From contig NZ_QVRA01000013.1 in the NCBI RefSeq assembly GCF_003591655.1, positions 1 through 64,000 of the forward strand: a stretch of 64,000 nt of DNA, read 5' to 3'. The notes under the pieces are model-generated. The model was not told the DNA's origin and did not search any database. It saw only the letters and a list, made by a program, of their open reading frames with translations. This DNA comes from Sphingobium terrigena. GTDB taxonomy: Bacteria; Pseudomonadota; Alphaproteobacteria; Sphingomonadales; Sphingomonadaceae. Below are positions 62,483 through 64,000 of this stretch, in pieces (positions within the stretch are counted from its first letter, which is position 1; each line of letters opens with the position of its first letter). A program made the position numbers and the translations under genes.

Positions 62483-62519
62483 GGGGCGTTGCGAGTGGAT
62501 CGCGGCGCCCCTTTTGTTT
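62483..62519 (+). terminator. Rho-independent terminator of the small lipoprotein gene
   Basis: GGGGCGTTGCGA pairs along all 12 bases (two G-U pairs) with TCGCGGCGCCCC around GTGGA, followed by TTTTGTTT. It begins 27 bases after the stop. Confidence 0.92.
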
Positions 62520-62581
62520 GCGCTTTAACCCGCTCTTAACCACGTCCCGCCATGGTGCCCTTTGCGCGCATCCGTGGGACC

Positions 62582-64000
62582 ATGGGCATGGACGAACTAT
62601 TACAGGAATTCATCTCCGAGACCCAGGAAACGCTGGAGGCGCTGGCAGGCGAAGTCGTCGCCTGGGAAGCCGACCCGTCTGACCGGGACCGGCTGGACGC
62701 GATCTTCCGCTTTTTCCACACGGTCAAGGGCAGCTGCGGCTTCCTGAACCTGCCCCGGTTCGAGCGGCTGAGCCACGCGGCCGAAGATGTGCTGTCCGAC
62801 ATTCGCGCGGGCAAGCGCGTCGCTGATCCCTCGACGGTCAGCGCGGTGCTGGGCCTGATGGACCGGATCGGCGAACTGGCCGAGGCGGTGGCGATGGGCG
62901 CGGCGTTGCCCAATGAGAATGACGAATTTCTGATCGCCGCGTTGACCACGCCAGCCGACGCGGCTCTGACGGTGGAGGTGGAGCATGGCCATGCCGCTGC
63001 GCCCGTCGCGGTAGCACGGCAGGGCAGCCAGTCCGGTCCCCGCACCATTCGCCTGCCCCTCAGCCTGATCGACCAACTGATGAACGGCGTGTCGGACATG
63101 GTGCTGGCGCGCAACGAATTGTCGCGCAAGCTGCGCGAACGCTCGGTCGACACTGAGCTGGACACAGTGTTCGAGCGGCTGTCGACCTGCGTGGCTGACA
63201 TGCGCGACGTGATCAGCAAGACGCGGATGCAGCGGGTCGACCGGCTGTTTGCCGCGATCCCGCGCATGGTGCGCGACCTGGGCCGGGATCTGGGCAAGCG
63301 GATCGACCTGACCCTAGAAGGTGGCGATGTCGAGATGGACCGCGAGATGGTGGAGATGGTCGTCGACCCGCTCACCCATATCGTGCGCAACAGCATCGAC
63401 CATGGCATCGAAACCCCTGAAAGGCGCCGCGCGGCGGGCAAGCCGGAGACAGGTTCGCTGCGGCTGGAAGCGCGTCAATCGGGCAACCAGATCGTCATCG
63501 TCATCACCGACGACGGCGCAGGCATCGACACGGCGCGGCTGGTGGAAAAGGCGATTGCCGCGGGTCGCCTGACCCCGGAAGCCGCCGCCCGCATGAGCGA
63601 GACGGACAGGCTGGAGCTGATTTTCCAGGCCGGTCTGTCCACCGCCAATCAGGTGACGTCAATTTCCGGGCGCGGCGTCGGCATGGATGTGGTGCGCGCC
63701 AATGTGGAGCGGATCGGTGGGCTCATTGCGCTGGACAATCATCCGGGGCGCTGCCTGTGCATCACCTTGCGGGTGCCGCTGACGCTGACCATCATCCCCG
63801 GCCTGATCATCCGCGCAGGTGGCCTGCATTTCGCGATCCCGCGCGCGGCGGTGGTCGAAATTCTGCACGACAATAATGACACGCTCCAGATCAGCGAAAT
63901 TGCCGGGGCCAAGATCGCGACGATCCGTGGCCTGCGCCATTCGATGATCGATCTGGAAGATGTGCTGGGCATGGACAAGCCGGTCGAGGCCGGGCCGCGC
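62582..64000 (+). CDS. cheA: Chemotaxis histidine kinase CheA, 3' end outside window
   Basis: 473 codons are visible. The P1 domain (about 1-105) has the phosphoacceptor His46 in FFHTVKGSCGF. The dimerisation domain P3 begins with IRLPLSLIDQLMNGVSDMVLARNEL (about 158). The kinase core P4 shows the N box HIVRNSIDHGIE (about 266-277), DDGAGID and GRGVGMDVVRANVERIGG; a CheW-like P5 domain starts at LTLTIIPGLIIRAGG. There is no clear P2 (CheY-binding) domain, only about 50 residues between P1 and P3. Start at ATG 62582 or 62588. No other che gene is in view. Confidence 0.95.
   Translation, partial: MGMDELLQEFISETQETLEALAGEVVAWEADPSDRDRLDAIFRFFHTVKGSCGFLNLPRFERLSHAAEDVLSDIRAGKRVADPSTVSAVLGLMDRIGELAEAVAMGAALPNENDEFLIAALTTPADAALTVEVEHGHAAAPVAVARQGSQSGPRTIRLPLSLIDQLMNGVSDMVLARNELSRKLRERSVDTELDTVFERLSTCVADMRDVISKTRMQRVDRLFAAIPRMVRDLGRDLGKRIDLTLEGGDVEMDREMVEMVVDPLTHIVRNSIDHGIETPERRRAAGKPETGSLRLEARQSGNQIVIVITDDGAGIDTARLVEKAIAAGRLTPEAAARMSETDRLELIFQAGLSTANQVTSISGRGVGMDVVRANVERIGGLIALDNHPGRCLCITLRVPLTLTIIPGLIIRAGGLHFAIPRAAVVEILHDNNDTLQISEIAGAKIATIRGLRHSMIDLEDVLGMDKPVEAGPR

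Noticed and set aside
1-64000. CRISPR arrays, prophage, insertion sequences, tRNA or rRNA genes
   Set aside because: No regularly spaced direct repeats, no transposase, integrase or phage proteins, and no intergenic stretch that reads as a tRNA cloverleaf.

Overview
The window looks like chromosomal DNA of a high-GC alphaproteobacterium, most likely a sphingomonad (Sphingobium/Sphingomonas type). This rests on gene order and protein flavour: rpsT-dnaA, ubiE/mutM back to back, secB/Tim44-like/mltA/Smr, a convergent aat/DUF2155/NDUFA12 set, accC-accB-aroQ, a fused ThiS-ThiG, and dispersed palindromic repeats of the kind common in sphingomonads. No organism name can be proved from the sequence alone. 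Almost everything is ordinary core genome with tightly packed genes. I found no tRNA or rRNA gene, CRISPR array, prophage, transposase or integrase.

Layout. 1-710: the end of an AT-richer accessory gene with a HEPN motif. 815-3531 (minus): infC and thrS. 3689-6352 (plus): an orphan ExbD-like protein, a DUF898 membrane protein and an M48 metalloprotease. 6356-11948 (minus): a very compact run ubiE-ubiB-(27-codon ORF)-coaBC-dut-secreted protein-moeB-dsrE. 12031-15684 (plus): mutM, rpsT, dnaA and a periplasmic cyclophilin. 15735-21414 (minus): a dicarboxylate/amino-acid symporter, a DUF4136 lipoprotein, trpS, murJ and secB. 21597-25842 (plus): Tim44-like protein, mltA, Smr protein and a GGDEF-EAL enzyme. 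Then dapE (minus), a cupin and an LD-carboxypeptidase (plus).

28552-33466: a LuxR-type regulator diverges from the sulfate-activation genes cysD, cysNC and cysQ across a perfect 16-bp palindrome. 33532-38751: M19 dipeptidase, a potassium channel with a TrkA-N domain, aat overlapping DUF2155 antisense, NDUFA12, DUF192 and recX. 38900-43850: a fatty acyl-AMP ligase, a large GGDEF-EAL protein and an orphan ParA-type ATPase. 43921-46652 (minus): arsC-like, accC, accB, aroQ. 46777-49772 (plus): thiSG fusion, 3-oxoacid CoA-transferase A and B, HIT protein.

49797-57721 is the most accessory-looking part of the second half: a GT4 glycosyltransferase followed by KpsC-like and KpsS-like capsule proteins, then modA without modBC, a NasA-like molybdopterin protein that lacks both the Mo-ligand cysteine and the C-terminal domain, and a second GT4 enzyme. 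57780-62456 holds an XRE regulator diverging from a DUF6456 gene, a Nudix hydrolase, two TPM-domain proteins, LemA, MscL and a small lipoprotein. The window ends inside cheA.

No clearly undescribed multi-gene system is present. The best leads are the degenerate NasA-like protein, the palindrome between the LuxR regulator and cysD, the likely AUA start of infC, the antisense overlap of aat with DUF2155, the 27-codon ORF joined by ATGA overlaps on both sides, the palindromic repeat inside the coaBC linker, and the ThiS-ThiG fusion.
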